A stretch of 64,000 bases of DNA. It comes from Allobosea sp. Tri-44 (lineage in GTDB: Bacteria; Pseudomonadota; Alphaproteobacteria; Rhizobiales; Beijerinckiaceae). Shown here one piece after another: positions 51,392 through 60,627 of this stretch. A program made the translations under genes and the position numbers. The notes beneath the pieces were generated by a model. It ran no database searches. It saw nothing but the letters and a program-made list of their open reading frames with translations, and was not told the DNA's origin. Numbering within the stretch: position 1 is the first letter of the stretch; every line of letters begins with the position of its first letter. The stretch lies in contig NZ_NBDP01000007.1 of assembly GCF_004123845.1 (NCBI RefSeq), positions 536,138 to 600,137 of the forward strand. The letters are read 5' to 3'.

Positions 51392-51454
51392 TTCCCCGAT
51401 CGACGCCGCTCGACGCGGCGAGAGCTTCCCAGGGGCGCGGGCTTCGAGGACATC

Positions 51455-53518
51455 ATGGCCAAGCTGGCATTCGACACCGGTGGCACCTTCACCGATTTCG
51501 CCCTGCTGGACGATACCGGCGCCGTCCATCTGCACAAGGTGCTGAGCACACCGCTCAATCCGGCCGAGGCGGTCGTCCAGGGCGTTTCCGAACTCCTTGC
51601 GCGCTTCGGCGATGTCATCGACATCGACAGGCTGCAGATCCTCGGTGCGACGACGGTCGTTACCAACGCCGTGCTGGAGCGCAAGGGCGTCGAGACCGGC
51701 TTCATCGCGACAGCCGGCTTCCAGGACATGCTGCGCATCCGCAATGAGGGGCGCTACGACCTCTACGACCTCAACCTGCGTTATCCTGAGCCCCTCGTCA
51801 CTCGCGCGAATAGCTACGGCGCGAAGGAGCGGGTCGCGGCCGATGGCGAAATCGTCGCGACGCTGGATGAGACCTCGGTGCGCGAGATCGCTACCCGCCT
51901 GAAGGAGAAGGGTGTTCGCTCGGTCGCCGTCTGCCTGCTCCACGCCTACAAGTATCCGGCCCATGAGCAGCGGGTCGCAGCCCTCCTTCGCGAGGAATGC
52001 CCGGACATCTTCGTCTCGCTGTCCTCTTCCGTCTGCCCAGAGATGCGCGAGTTCGACCGGGCTTCCACCACTGTCGTCAACGCCTATACCCGCCCGCAGA
52101 TGGCCGGCCATGTCGCACATCTCCAGCGCGAATTCGCGCGCCAGGGCATCGAGCGCCAGGTGCTCTGGATGACCTCCTCCGGCGGCCTCGTGCCGAGCAG
52201 CCGCGCCGCCGAACTGCCCGTCCGCCTGATCGAATCCGGGCCGGCCGCCGGCGCAGTCGCCGCCGCCGAATTCGGGCGCATTGCCGGCGAGGGTAGCGTG
52301 CTCTCCTTCGACATGGGCGGCACCACGGCCAAGCTCTGCCTGATCCCTAACGGCGAGCCCACCGTCGGCACCGATCTGGAGGTCGCGCATCATCAACGTT
52401 TTCGGAAAGGCTCGGGCTTCCCGCTCAAAATCCAGTCGATCCAGATGATCGAGATCGGCGCCGGCGGGGGCTCGATCGCGGCGAAGAACCCGCTTGGCCT
52501 GCTCGATGTCGGGCCGCGTTCGGCCGGCGCCTTGCCGGGGCCGGCAGCCTATCAGCGTGGCGGCACCGAGCCGACGGTCACCGATGCCGACATCCTTCTC
52601 GGCTATATGGGCACGGAATCCTTCGTCGGCGGCTCCTTCAAGGTCTCGAAGGCAGCGGCTGAGGCCGCGCTGCAGCGTCTCGCCGACGATCTCTGCGTCT
52701 CGTTGACCCGCTGCGCCTATGGCATCCACGATCTCGTCAACGAGTCGATGAGCAAGGCCGCGGCGATGCACGCCACCGACCTCGGCGTCGATCCGCGATC
52801 CTTGCCGATGGTCGCCTTCGGCGGCGCCGGCCCGGTGCATGCCTATGGCATCGCCCGCAAGCTCGGCATCAAGCGCGTCATCTGCCCGACGGGCGCCGGT
52901 GTGACCTCAGCGATCGGCCTGATCATCGCTCCGGTCGCGGTCGATCTGTCGAGCAGCCTGCCGATGGCGCTGGTGAACTGGGACGAGGCCGAGGCGAGCC
53001 GCCTGCTCGACGATCTGGCCAGCCAGGGCGCGGAGGTCGTGACGGCAGCCGGCGTGCCGCGCGATACGATCACCAACAGCTACACGGTCGACATGCGCTA
53101 TGTCGGCCAGGGCCATGAGATCACCGTGCCGCTGCCGGATCTCGCTCTGCCGCGTGAGGCCTTCCTCGCAGAGCTGACGACGAACTTCACCAGGCTCTAT
53201 CGGGAGCTCTTCGGACGCACTGTCAACGCCGCGGTCGAGATCATCACCTGGCGCCTGCGCGCGTCGGGCGCCAAGGACAAGGTGGCGCGGCCGCGCAGCA
53301 GCTCGGCCGGCTCGGCGCTCAAAGGCCGCCGTCCGGTCTATTTCCAGGAGCTCGGCGAGAGCGTCGAGACCCCCGTCTACGACCATTACAGCCTGCCGGT
53401 CGGCGAGATCGTGCAGGGCCCGGCGATCGTCGAACAACGGGAATCGACTGCCGTGGTTGGCCCGAGCGGCGCGGCGCATGTCGATGCCCACGGCAACCTT
53501 GTCATCAACATCCGCTGA
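51455..53518 (+). CDS. hyuA: Hydantoinase/oxoprolinase subunit A family protein
   Basis: A 687-residue ATP-dependent amidohydrolase subunit. FDTGGTFTDFALLD at the N-terminus and LSFDMGGTTAKLCLI near residue 285 are the two phosphate-binding motifs of the ASKHA-like fold. GATTVVTNAVLERKG, PVRLIESGPAAGA and AFGGAGPVHAYGIARKLG are family signatures. With subunit B it would open a hydantoin, 5-oxoproline-like lactam or a related ring, using ATP; the exact substrate cannot be read. GAGGAC precedes the ATG. It starts 115 bp after the LysR box. Confidence 0.92.
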   Translation: MAKLAFDTGGTFTDFALLDDTGAVHLHKVLSTPLNPAEAVVQGVSELLARFGDVIDIDRLQILGATTVVTNAVLERKGVETGFIATAGFQDMLRIRNEGRYDLYDLNLRYPEPLVTRANSYGAKERVAADGEIVATLDETSVREIATRLKEKGVRSVAVCLLHAYKYPAHEQRVAALLREECPDIFVSLSSSVCPEMREFDRASTTVVNAYTRPQMAGHVAHLQREFARQGIERQVLWMTSSGGLVPSSRAAELPVRLIESGPAAGAVAAAEFGRIAGEGSVLSFDMGGTTAKLCLIPNGEPTVGTDLEVAHHQRFRKGSGFPLKIQSIQMIEIGAGGGSIAAKNPLGLLDVGPRSAGALPGPAAYQRGGTEPTVTDADILLGYMGTESFVGGSFKVSKAAAEAALQRLADDLCVSLTRCAYGIHDLVNESMSKAAAMHATDLGVDPRSLPMVAFGGAGPVHAYGIARKLGIKRVICPTGAGVTSAIGLIIAPVAVDLSSSLPMALVNWDEAEASRLLDDLASQGAEVVTAAGVPRDTITNSYTVDMRYVGQGHEITVPLPDLALPREAFLAELTTNFTRLYRELFGRTVNAAVEIITWRLRASGAKDKVARPRSSSAGSALKGRRPVYFQELGESVETPVYDHYSLPVGEIVQGPAIVEQRESTAVVGPSGAAHVDAHGNLVINIR

Positions 53519-53523
53519 GGACG

Positions 53524-55200
53524 ATGCCGATGTCCAAGCCCGCGACGGATTTCAACGATCCGATCAATCTGCAGGTGATGTGGAATCGCCTGATCTTCAT
53601 CGCCGATCAGGCCGATACGGTGCTGGGGCGCACTGCCTTCTCGCCGATCGTGCGCGAGAACCATGACTATGTCACGGTGCTGCTCGACAGCCGCGGCCGG
53701 GCCCTGGCGCAATGCACCTGGTCGATCCCGGTCTTCATCACCTCGCTGCCGGTGGCCGCGCAAAAATACTTCCTGCCGAAATTCCCGGCCGACCGGCTGC
53801 AGGAGGGCGACGTCCTCGCCACCAACGACCCGGAGATCGGCACCGGCCATCTGCCGGACGTCACCATGATCACCCCGATCTTCAAGAACGGAAGGATCGT
53901 CGCCTATGCCGGCTCGATCGCGCATCTGCCGGATATCGGAGGGGCGCCACTGCATTCCGAAGCGACCGACATCTACGAGGAGGGCATCCGCTTCCCGATC
54001 GTGAAGCTGCACCGCGCCGGCGTACCGAATGAGGATGTGCTCGACATCATTGCCGCATCGGTGCGGCTGCCGACCGAGGTGCTCGGCGATCTCGAATCCA
54101 TGGTCGCGGCCAATGCGGTGATGGGCCGCGAACTGGTGAAGTTCCTCGACGAGTACGACCTCGACGACGTCGACGGGCTGGCAGATGCGATCCATGCGCG
54201 CTCGGAGGTGCGGATGCGCGAGGCGGTCCGCGCCTGGCCGAATGGCCGCTATGAGGCCGAGGTTCTGCTCGACGGCTATGACACCGACATCACGTTGAAG
54301 GCGACCGTGATCGTCGGCGACGACGCGGTCCATGTCGACTATGCCGGCTCCTCGGACCAGGTCCTGCATTCGATCAACTGCCGGACCAACTACCGCTACG
54401 CCCATTCGGTCTATGCGCTGAAATGCCTGCTCGACCCCGAGACGCCGAACAATGAGGGCTGCATCACGCCGGTGACAGATTCGGCGCCGCTCGGCTCGAT
54501 CCTCAACCCGGAGGCCTGGACCGCCGGCAATTCACGCAACCTGATCGGCCATGTCATCCCGTCGCTGATCTTCAAGGCGCTCGAGGGCATCGTGCCGGAC
54601 AAGGTGATGGGTGACAGCGGCGGCGCGCCGATCTGGGCCGCCAATTGTGTCGGGCGCCGCGACGACGGCTCGCAATATGGCTCGGTCCAGAACTTCCACG
54701 GTGGCCAGGGCGCGCGCTCGCAGCTCGACGGCCTCGACACGCTGAGCTTCCCGTCGAACTGCAAGGTCACCGCGGTCGAGATGTTCGAGATCGCCGTGCC
54801 GGTGCTGACCGAATGCAAGGAGCTGATCCCGGATTCGGGCGGCGCCGGGCGCCATCGTGGCGGGCTTGGCCAACGTGTCGTGCTGCGCAACCGTGCCAAG
54901 GCACCGATGAGCGTCTATCTCGCCACCGAACGGGTGCGTCATCCCTGCTTCGGCGTCGTCGAGGGGCAGTCGGGCAGGCCCGGCCGAGTCAGCAAGAACG
55001 GCAAGCCGCAATTCCCCAAGGGCAAGGTCGTGCTGAAGACCGGAGACCGGCTCGAGGTCGAGACGCCGGGCGGCGGCGGCTGGGGCCGCGCGGCCGAGCG
55101 CTCCGCCGCCGCCATCGCCAAGGATCTGGCGGAAGGGCTGGTTACGGGCGAGGCTGCGCGGCGGGTCTACGGCCGCTCGGAAGCCGTCGCGGCAGAATAG
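53524..55200 (+). CDS. hyuB: Hydantoinase/oxoprolinase subunit B family protein
   Basis: A 558-residue partner of HyuA, 5 bp downstream. Family motifs are FSPIVRENHDYVTVLLD, EGDVLATNDPEIGTGHLPD, GSIAHLPDIGG, YAGSSDQVLHSINCRTNYR, GDSGGAPIWAANCVG and the C-terminal RLEVETPGGGGWG. Length and order agree with N-methylhydantoinase B and acetone-carboxylase-like B subunits; the lack of a third small subunit gene argues against acetone carboxylase. Cytosolic. Confidence 0.92.
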   Translation: MPMSKPATDFNDPINLQVMWNRLIFIADQADTVLGRTAFSPIVRENHDYVTVLLDSRGRALAQCTWSIPVFITSLPVAAQKYFLPKFPADRLQEGDVLATNDPEIGTGHLPDVTMITPIFKNGRIVAYAGSIAHLPDIGGAPLHSEATDIYEEGIRFPIVKLHRAGVPNEDVLDIIAASVRLPTEVLGDLESMVAANAVMGRELVKFLDEYDLDDVDGLADAIHARSEVRMREAVRAWPNGRYEAEVLLDGYDTDITLKATVIVGDDAVHVDYAGSSDQVLHSINCRTNYRYAHSVYALKCLLDPETPNNEGCITPVTDSAPLGSILNPEAWTAGNSRNLIGHVIPSLIFKALEGIVPDKVMGDSGGAPIWAANCVGRRDDGSQYGSVQNFHGGQGARSQLDGLDTLSFPSNCKVTAVEMFEIAVPVLTECKELIPDSGGAGRHRGGLGQRVVLRNRAKAPMSVYLATERVRHPCFGVVEGQSGRPGRVSKNGKPQFPKGKVVLKTGDRLEVETPGGGGWGRAAERSAAAIAKDLAEGLVTGEAARRVYGRSEAVAAE

Positions 55201-55206
55201 GACGAG

Positions 55207-56016
55207 ATGATGGATTTGCTCGACGGCAAGGTCGCCTTCATCACCGGCGCAGGGTCCGGCATCGGCCGTGAAAGCGCGCTCCTGCTCGCCGCCGAGGGGA
55301 CGACCGTCGTGCTCGCGGGGCGGCGGCGGGAACCGCTCGAAGCCGTTGCCGCAACGATCGCCAGCCGCGGCGGGATGGCCGTCGCCAAGACGCTCGATAT
55401 CGCGTCGCGCCAGGAGATCGTGGAGACGATCGCCGCGGTGGAGCGAGAGGTCGGGACCGTCGATATCCTGGTCAACAATGCCGGCAGCGCCAGCAAGGTG
55501 CTCAATGCGCGCTTTCTCTCCGAGGCGGAGTGGAACGCGACGCTCGACGTCAATCTGACGGCCGTGTTCAATCTGACGCAGGCGGTGCTTCCGGCGATGA
55601 TCGCGCGGGGCGAGGGCACGATCATCACCATCTCGTCGCTCGCGGCGCTGAACCCCAATTTGCTCGGCGGCGCGGCCTATGGCGCAGCCAAGGCCGGTGT
55701 GCGCAATTTCATGGGCTTCCTGCACAACACCTATCGCAACCAGGGCATCCGCGCGACGACCATCCTGCCCGGCGAGACCGACACGCCGATTATGAACAAC
55801 CGCGCCCGTCTGCCACTGCCGGAGCAGCGCGCCATGATGCTGGAACCGCAAGACGTGGCGCGGGCCGTCTTGCTCTGCGCCAGCCTGCGCACCGGCGCGA
55901 TGATCCCGGAACTGCATATCTGCCCAACGCGCCAGCGCGACATCTCGGCCGATCTAGAAACCGCGCGCTGGATCGGCGCGCCAAACGACACGCCCGATCG
56001 TCCGCGCTCGGTCTAG
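55207..56016 (+). CDS. SDR family oxidoreductase
   Basis: A 269-residue SDR, 6 bp after hyuB; the true start may be the next codon (ATG at 55210). FITGAGSGIGRESALLLAAE binds NAD(P), NNAGSASKVL and ITISSLAALNP lead to YGAAKAGV with catalytic Tyr and Lys. The C-terminus (after residue 225) has no standard VDGG segment and is Arg/Asp-rich, unlike most relatives. It probably acts on an alcohol or keto product of ring opening. Confidence 0.9.
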   Translation: MMDLLDGKVAFITGAGSGIGRESALLLAAEGTTVVLAGRRREPLEAVAATIASRGGMAVAKTLDIASRQEIVETIAAVEREVGTVDILVNNAGSASKVLNARFLSEAEWNATLDVNLTAVFNLTQAVLPAMIARGEGTIITISSLAALNPNLLGGAAYGAAKAGVRNFMGFLHNTYRNQGIRATTILPGETDTPIMNNRARLPLPEQRAMMLEPQDVARAVLLCASLRTGAMIPELHICPTRQRDISADLETARWIGAPNDTPDRPRSV

Positions 56017-56029
56017 GAGGATGGTGACG

Positions 56030-56731
56030 ATGAACGGAGCCCAATTGCGCGAGCTGCTGCGGCGCGGCGATTGCTTGAGCATGCTCACGGCGCATTATGC
56101 TTCACCCGGTCATGCGGTACGGCTGACAGAGCTCGGCGCCGACGCGATCTTCCTCGACTGCGAGCACGGCACCTGGAGCTTCGAGGACATCCGCCTGACG
56201 GCCCAGGCGATCCGCGGTGCCGGGGGCGCCGCGATCGTGCGCCCCGATTGCCATCAGCGCTCGCTGCTCATCCGCTATCTGAACGCCGGCGCCGACGCGC
56301 TGATGGTGCCGATGGTGGAGAACGCAGCGGAGGCGCGCGCCATCGTCGACGCCGTGCGCTATGGCTGCCATGCCGATCACGACAAGCGCCTCGTCATCGC
56401 GATGATCGAAACCGTCGCCGCCATCGAGAGGCTCGACGAGATGCTTGCGGTCGACGGGATCGACGTTTTCTTCGTCGGGCCGGGCGATCTCTCGCAGAAT
56501 ATGGGCTTTGCTCCTGCCCCGCCCTTCGGCGAGCCTCGTCCGCAAGTCGTCCAGTATAAGATCGGCGAAGCGGTCGCGAAAATCCGACGCGCCGGCAAGA
56601 TCGCAGGTACGCTCGCGACCCTGGCGGAACTACCGCATTGGCGCGCCCAAGGCGTCCAGTTCTTCTACGTCCACTCCGATCCATTTCTGAGGCGGGGCAT
56701 GACGGACCTGACGGGGCTGCTCGCTGGATAG
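56030..56731 (+). CDS. HpcH/HpaI aldolase/citrate lyase family protein
   Basis: A 233-residue TIM-barrel aldolase. LDCEHGTWSFEDI carries the active-site His, AAIVRPD the pyruvate-binding Arg, AMIETVAAIE the metal-binding Glu and FVGPGDLSQNMG the metal-binding Asp. Such enzymes cleave 4-hydroxy-2-oxo acids to pyruvate and an aldehyde. The ATG at 56030 is nine bases from AGGAGG; an ATG at 56021 abuts it and is less likely. It is the last gene of the hyu operon and would feed the product into central metabolism. Confidence 0.9.
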   Translation: MNGAQLRELLRRGDCLSMLTAHYASPGHAVRLTELGADAIFLDCEHGTWSFEDIRLTAQAIRGAGGAAIVRPDCHQRSLLIRYLNAGADALMVPMVENAAEARAIVDAVRYGCHADHDKRLVIAMIETVAAIERLDEMLAVDGIDVFFVGPGDLSQNMGFAPAPPFGEPRPQVVQYKIGEAVAKIRRAGKIAGTLATLAELPHWRAQGVQFFYVHSDPFLRRGMTDLTGLLAG

Positions 56732-57245
56732 TGACGACGACTTGGCGTGGGCGAGCACACAAAACGGCCTACATCCGCTTTCGAGCGACTGTCCAATGTC
56801 TGTTCCTGGCGCTCTCCAGCAGCGCCAACAGAACTAGGTCAAGATCGTCGCGGACGCGGCGTCCCACGAAGGGGACTAGCCGCGCAGACCACAGTGCGGG
56901 ATCCTTTCCGTCGGGCATGGCATATCGGCGGATCATTGGACCAAAGCCACCGCTGAAGCCGCGGCACATCTGGACTATTCAAACAAGCTTACTGTGGGAG
57001 AAGCGAGGCCGTGACCGCACCATGTTCACTCTCGCAATCGGCAGCAAGCTTTGCGGGTGTGATCTTGTGCCGCTGATCGGTGCTGGAGGGCAGCGCATGG
57101 CTGAGAGTCGCGGCGGGGGAGCTACTCATCCGATGCGCTACGATCGCCATACAAATTGTTCTCGCCGCGCCACTTCCACTACTCTGCCTGCAATCTGTCG
57201 CCCGCGAGATAGAATTCGTCGGACGGGGTAACATCGCAGATTTGA
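56732..57245. other. 514-bp gap, no intact gene; holds an integrase relic
   Basis: Apart from the relic at 56917-57081, I see no coding pattern, no long inverted repeat and no promoter I can defend. GC content and codon rhythm fall off compared with the flanks, which fits decayed mobile DNA between two catabolic operons. Confidence 0.6.
56917..57081 (+). pseudogene. 5' remnant of a tyrosine-type integrase
   Basis: From the ATG at 56917 the frame reads MAYRRIIGPKPPLKPRHIWT, then RDRTMFTLAIGSKLCGCDLV. This recalls the start of the short integrase family in which LKPKHVWAIR and RDLALFNLAIDSKLRGCDLV are conserved. After about 55 residues the similarity stops, apart from a possible GGQR, and the frame runs on without sense to 57231. 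The catalytic Arg/His/Tyr part is absent, so it is not functional. Confidence 0.65.
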
Positions 57246-58316
57246 TCATCTCGGCGGCGAAATGACCGATTCTCTCTCGATGAGGCGCGTTTGAAGGATG
57301 ATGCGCCGGCCGGCCGTAGTATCGCCGCGGGCGCGCCGCACGAGGGCAGCAGCGCTTTCCGAGCCCAGTTCGTAGCAGGGCTGCGCAACGACCGTGATCG
57401 ACGGCGTTGTAACACTGGTCCAGTCCGCATCATGGAAGGCGATGAGTGACAGATCGCGCGGAATGGCGATGCCCAGCGCGCGCAGCGCCTTGAACAGCTC
57501 GAGCGCCACCACGTTGTCGGATGCGATGAGCGCGGTCGGCCGGTCCGGTAGCGCCATCAGATCGGCGACGATCTTGGGCCCGCCGCCAAGCCGGTTCACG
57601 CCGAGGCGAACATAGCGTTCGCAGCCTCCGCCGCCCGCCTGCGCGGCGGCCTCGAGAAAGCCTTCGATGCGGTCGCGCACGGTGGACAGATGAAGCTGGT
57701 GCGCACCGCGATACACCGGATCGTCGCAGGCTGTCGCCGACACGTAGCCGATGCGCCGGTGCCCGGCTTCGGTGAGCCGTCGCGCCACGGCGGCGCCGGC
57801 GGCCCGGTCGTCAGCGACCACGGTGTCGACGCTCATCGAAGGGATGTAGCGGTCCAGCAGCACAATCGGCCGCCCGCTCGCTTCCACGGCACGCAGGTGT
57901 TCCGTGTCATGCACGCTGGCAGGTGTGACGATCAACCCGTCGACCCGCTTGGCCAATAGCATGCGTATGGCGTCTCGCTCGCGTTCGACGTCTTCGCCGG
58001 AATTCGCGAGGATGACGTCGAAGCCCTCGGCCCGTGCCACATCGCTGATGCCGCGCACCGCCAGGCCAAAATAGGGGTTTTCCACGTCGGCGACGACGAC
58101 GCCGATGGCGCGAGACCGGCCTGTCGTCATGCTGCGGGCGACTTCGTTCGGCCGGTAGTCGAGGCTCCGGGCGGCGGTCATCACCTTGTCCCGGACTGCC
58201 GGGCTCGTGACGCTGTAGCCGCCGAGCACGCGCGCCGCGGTCGCCTTGGAGACGCCGGCCTCGCGCGCGACGTCCTGCACGGTTGCATCCCGAGGCTTCG
58301 ACGGTGAATCGCTCAT
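57246..58316 (-). CDS. LacI family transcriptional regulator
   Basis: A 356-residue repressor. The N-terminal HTH and hinge are clear: TVQDVAREAGVSKATAARVL, AARSLDYRPNEVARSM. The effector domain is periplasmic-binding-like (IGVVVADVENPYFGLAVRGI, VDTVVADDRAAGAAVARRL, RPTALIASDNVVALELFKAL). It reads away from the Gfo/Idh/MocA gene. A perfect 16-bp palindrome lies inside that gene's promoter, 58 bp from the repressor's own start, so it probably represses the operon and perhaps itself. Confidence 0.94.
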   Translation of the reverse strand: MSDSPSKPRDATVQDVAREAGVSKATAARVLGGYSVTSPAVRDKVMTAARSLDYRPNEVARSMTTGRSRAIGVVVADVENPYFGLAVRGISDVARAEGFDVILANSGEDVERERDAIRMLLAKRVDGLIVTPASVHDTEHLRAVEASGRPIVLLDRYIPSMSVDTVVADDRAAGAAVARRLTEAGHRRIGYVSATACDDPVYRGAHQLHLSTVRDRIEGFLEAAAQAGGGGCERYVRLGVNRLGGGPKIVADLMALPDRPTALIASDNVVALELFKALRALGIAIPRDLSLIAFHDADWTSVTTPSITVVAQPCYELGSESAAALVRRARGDTTAGRRIILQTRLIERESVISPPR

Positions 58317-58367
58317 GGCTCCGCCTTAGTTCCGCTACTCGACGATCGCAACGCGAAACGGCGGTGA

Positions 58368-58396
58368 TTGACAGATGAGACCGGTCTCATTATCCC
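58368..58396 (+). promoter_or_regulatory. Promoter with LacI-type operator in the spacer
   Basis: TTGACA (58368-58373), exactly 17 bp, then TATCCC (58391-58396). The spacer holds ATGAGACCGGTCTCAT (58375-58390), a perfect palindrome with a central CG as LacI-family operators have. A bound repressor would block polymerase. The ATG of the first gene is 27 bp past the -10, so the leader is very short. Confidence 0.85.
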
Positions 58397-58422
58397 TTTA
58401 GCATCTTGAGGGGCAGGATGTC

Positions 58423-59430
58423 ATGGTGCGCAGGCTGAAGTGGGGCGTGCTCGGCGCGGCGAACATCGCGCGCAAGCATGTCATTCCGGCCATGCTGGCG
58501 AGCGAGCGTTGCGAGCTCGTTGCCATTGCCTCGCGTGACGAGGAACGCGCCCGCGCCACAGCCTGCGATTTCGGCATTCCCACGGCTCATGGCTCCTACG
58601 AGGCCCTGCTCGCGGACCAGGCCGTCGAGGCGATCTACAATCCGCTGCCCAACCATCTGCACGCGCCCTGGACGATCAAGGCGCTGGAGGCCGGCAAGCA
58701 CGTGCTGTGCGAGAAGCCGATCGCGCTCGACGCCGCCGAGGCCCGCGAGATCGCCGGCACCGCCGAGCGCACAGGCCGGCTGGTCATGGAAGCCTTCATG
58801 GTGCGCTTCCATCCGCAGTGGCGGCAGGCGCGCGAGATCGCCGAAAGCGGGCGCATCGGCGAGGTGCGCGCAATGCAGACGATCTTTTCTTATTACCTGA
58901 CCGACCCCGCCAACGTGCGCAACCAGCGCGACATCGGCGGCGGCGGTCTCTACGACGTCGGCTGCTACGCCATCAATACCGCGCGCTACATCTTCGGCGC
59001 CGAGCCGGAGCGGGCCATCGCGCTCGTGACCAGCGATCCGGTCCTGGGCACCGACTGCGTCACCAGTGGCCTGCTTTCGTTTTCCAAGGGGCGGCAGCTC
59101 GCTTTCACATGCGCCACGCAGCTCGTGCCATGCCAGCGTGTGCAGATCCTCGGAATGCGTGGCCGCATCGAGATCGAGATTCCCTTCAACGCGCCCAAAG
59201 CCGCCGATACGGCGGTCATCGTCGATGACGGCAGCGACCTTGCCGGTGGCGGCCGGGATCGGATCATTTTGCCCGCCTGCGACCAGTATGCGCTGCAATG
59301 CGACGCCTTCTCGCGCGCCGTGCTCGGCGAAGAGCCGCTCGCCGCGACGATGGCGGACGCAGTGGCGAACATGCGGGCAATCGACGCTCTCTTCCGCTCG
59401 GCGCGCTCTGGCGCGTGGGAAGCGCCGTGA
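58423..59430 (+). CDS. Gfo/Idh/MocA family oxidoreductase
   Basis: A 335-residue NAD(P)-dependent dehydrogenase. The Rossmann motif is GVLGAANIARKHVIPAM, followed by NPLPNHLHAPWTIKALEAGK and the family hallmark CEKPIAL. GGGGLYDVGCYAINTARYIF is the C-terminal substrate-domain signature, with the catalytic His replaced by Cys-Tyr context as in several subgroups. Expected substrates are sugars, inositols or sugar-like compounds. It is the first gene of the LacI-controlled operon. Confidence 0.92.
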   Translation: MVRRLKWGVLGAANIARKHVIPAMLASERCELVAIASRDEERARATACDFGIPTAHGSYEALLADQAVEAIYNPLPNHLHAPWTIKALEAGKHVLCEKPIALDAAEAREIAGTAERTGRLVMEAFMVRFHPQWRQAREIAESGRIGEVRAMQTIFSYYLTDPANVRNQRDIGGGGLYDVGCYAINTARYIFGAEPERAIALVTSDPVLGTDCVTSGLLSFSKGRQLAFTCATQLVPCQRVQILGMRGRIEIEIPFNAPKAADTAVIVDDGSDLAGGGRDRIILPACDQYALQCDAFSRAVLGEEPLAATMADAVANMRAIDALFRSARSGAWEAP

Positions 59431-59475
59431 GGCGTCTCGCCATCCCCCGCCTCATCTGAAGGAGAGAGAAGCCTC

Positions 59476-60627
59476 GTGAGACCGTCTCCAGACCGCCCAA
59501 GCGTCGTGATCATCGGAGGGGGGATCTTCGGCGTTTCCACGGCGCTGCATCTCGTCCGCCAAGGATCGTGTGTCACGCTCGTCACCGAGGGCGTCCTCGG
59601 TAGCGGCGCTTCGGGCCGCTCGCTTTCGTGGCTCAACTCGGCTCGTTTTCGCTCGGCCGCCTATCACCGCCTGCGAATGGTCGGCATCGATCGCTACCGC
59701 ACGCTCGCGGCACAGCATCCGCAAGCCTCGTGGCTGCGCTTCGACGGCGGCCTCACTTGGGACGCCGACGATGAGTCGAATGCGATCGACGCCGCTGAAG
59801 CGCATGAACGCAGCATCGGCTACGACGTGATGCGTCTAGCGCCTGAAGAGGTTGCTGCCGTCACGCCCGGCGTCGATGCGCGGGCGATCACGCGGCAGGG
59901 CGCATTGTTCAATCCCGGCGAGGGCTGGGTCGATCTCCCCGCACTGATCGGCCTCCTCGCCGCGGAGCTTCGCATGCGGGGCGGCGAGATCGTCGAGAAC
60001 GCCGGCGCCGCATCGGTGCTCGTCCGTAATGGCTTGGCCCGCGGCGTAGAGGCCGCCGATTGCCGTCTGTTCGAAGCCGATGCCTGCCTGATCGCGACCG
60101 GCCCGTGGACGCCTGCCATGGCCGCCGATCTCGGGATCGAGATTCCCGACGCGTCGCCGATCGGGCTTCTGGTCAAGACTGCCCCTGTGGAGACCGCGCT
60201 CCGTGCCGTGCTGAACACGCCGCGCGTGGCCGTGCGACCGACGCCAGACGGTGCTTTGGTGCTCGACTCCGCCTGGTCCGAGGCCGAGATGCGCCGGAAC
60301 GCCGATGGAAGCTTCGAGATGCGCCCGGACACGATCGAGGGCCTGCTGCGGGAGGCCTCCGCCGTGCTGGCCGGCAATCCGAAGCTGGCCTTCGGCTCTT
60401 ATGGCGCAGGGCGCAAGCCAATCCCGGGTGACGGCGAGCCGGTCTTCGGCGCGCTGGACGGGATCGGCTCCTGTTTCGTCGCCTTCAGTCACAGTGGCGC
60501 GACGCTGGGACTGATCGCGGGCGAGCTCCTGGCGGACGAGATCGCCAATGGCCGCCGCAGCCCGCTGCTGGACGACTTCCGGCCGGGCCGCTTCCAGGCC
60601 GCTGCCCGAAACTTGGTCGACGCCTGA
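59476..60627 (+). CDS. FAD-dependent oxidoreductase (DAO family)
   Basis: A 383-residue flavoprotein starting at GTG 59476, with AAGGAGAG upstream. VVIIGGGIFGVSTALHLVRQ binds the ADP part of FAD; GSGASGRSLSWLNSARFR is the second DAO motif; FGSYGAGRKPIPGDGEPVFG and the C-terminal AFSHSGATLGLIAGELLADE contact the flavin. Members oxidise amino acids or N-methyl amino acids such as glycine derivatives. An amine-containing substrate fits the amino-acid-type transporter downstream. Confidence 0.9.
   Translation: MRPSPDRPSVVIIGGGIFGVSTALHLVRQGSCVTLVTEGVLGSGASGRSLSWLNSARFRSAAYHRLRMVGIDRYRTLAAQHPQASWLRFDGGLTWDADDESNAIDAAEAHERSIGYDVMRLAPEEVAAVTPGVDARAITRQGALFNPGEGWVDLPALIGLLAAELRMRGGEIVENAGAASVLVRNGLARGVEAADCRLFEADACLIATGPWTPAMAADLGIEIPDASPIGLLVKTAPVETALRAVLNTPRVAVRPTPDGALVLDSAWSEAEMRRNADGSFEMRPDTIEGLLREASAVLAGNPKLAFGSYGAGRKPIPGDGEPVFGALDGIGSCFVAFSHSGATLGLIAGELLADEIANGRRSPLLDDFRPGRFQAAARNLVDA

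Noticed and set aside
50342..52840. 832-codon minus-strand frame spanning lysR and hyuA
   Set aside because: Antisense to two well-recognised genes; composition (Arg, Asp, Gly, Ala) is that of a GC-rich shadow frame.
53524..55200. Acetone carboxylase alpha subunit
   Set aside because: The B-subunit family overlaps with it, but the partner is a HyuA-type protein and no gamma subunit gene is nearby.
54532..55917. 461-codon minus-strand frame opposite hyuB and the SDR gene
   Set aside because: Shadow frame of two recognised genes; no motif or ribosome site supports it.
56769..56969. Small minus-strand frame of 66 residues as a separate gene
   Set aside because: It overlaps the integrase relic on the other strand, lacks a ribosome site and matches nothing I recognise.
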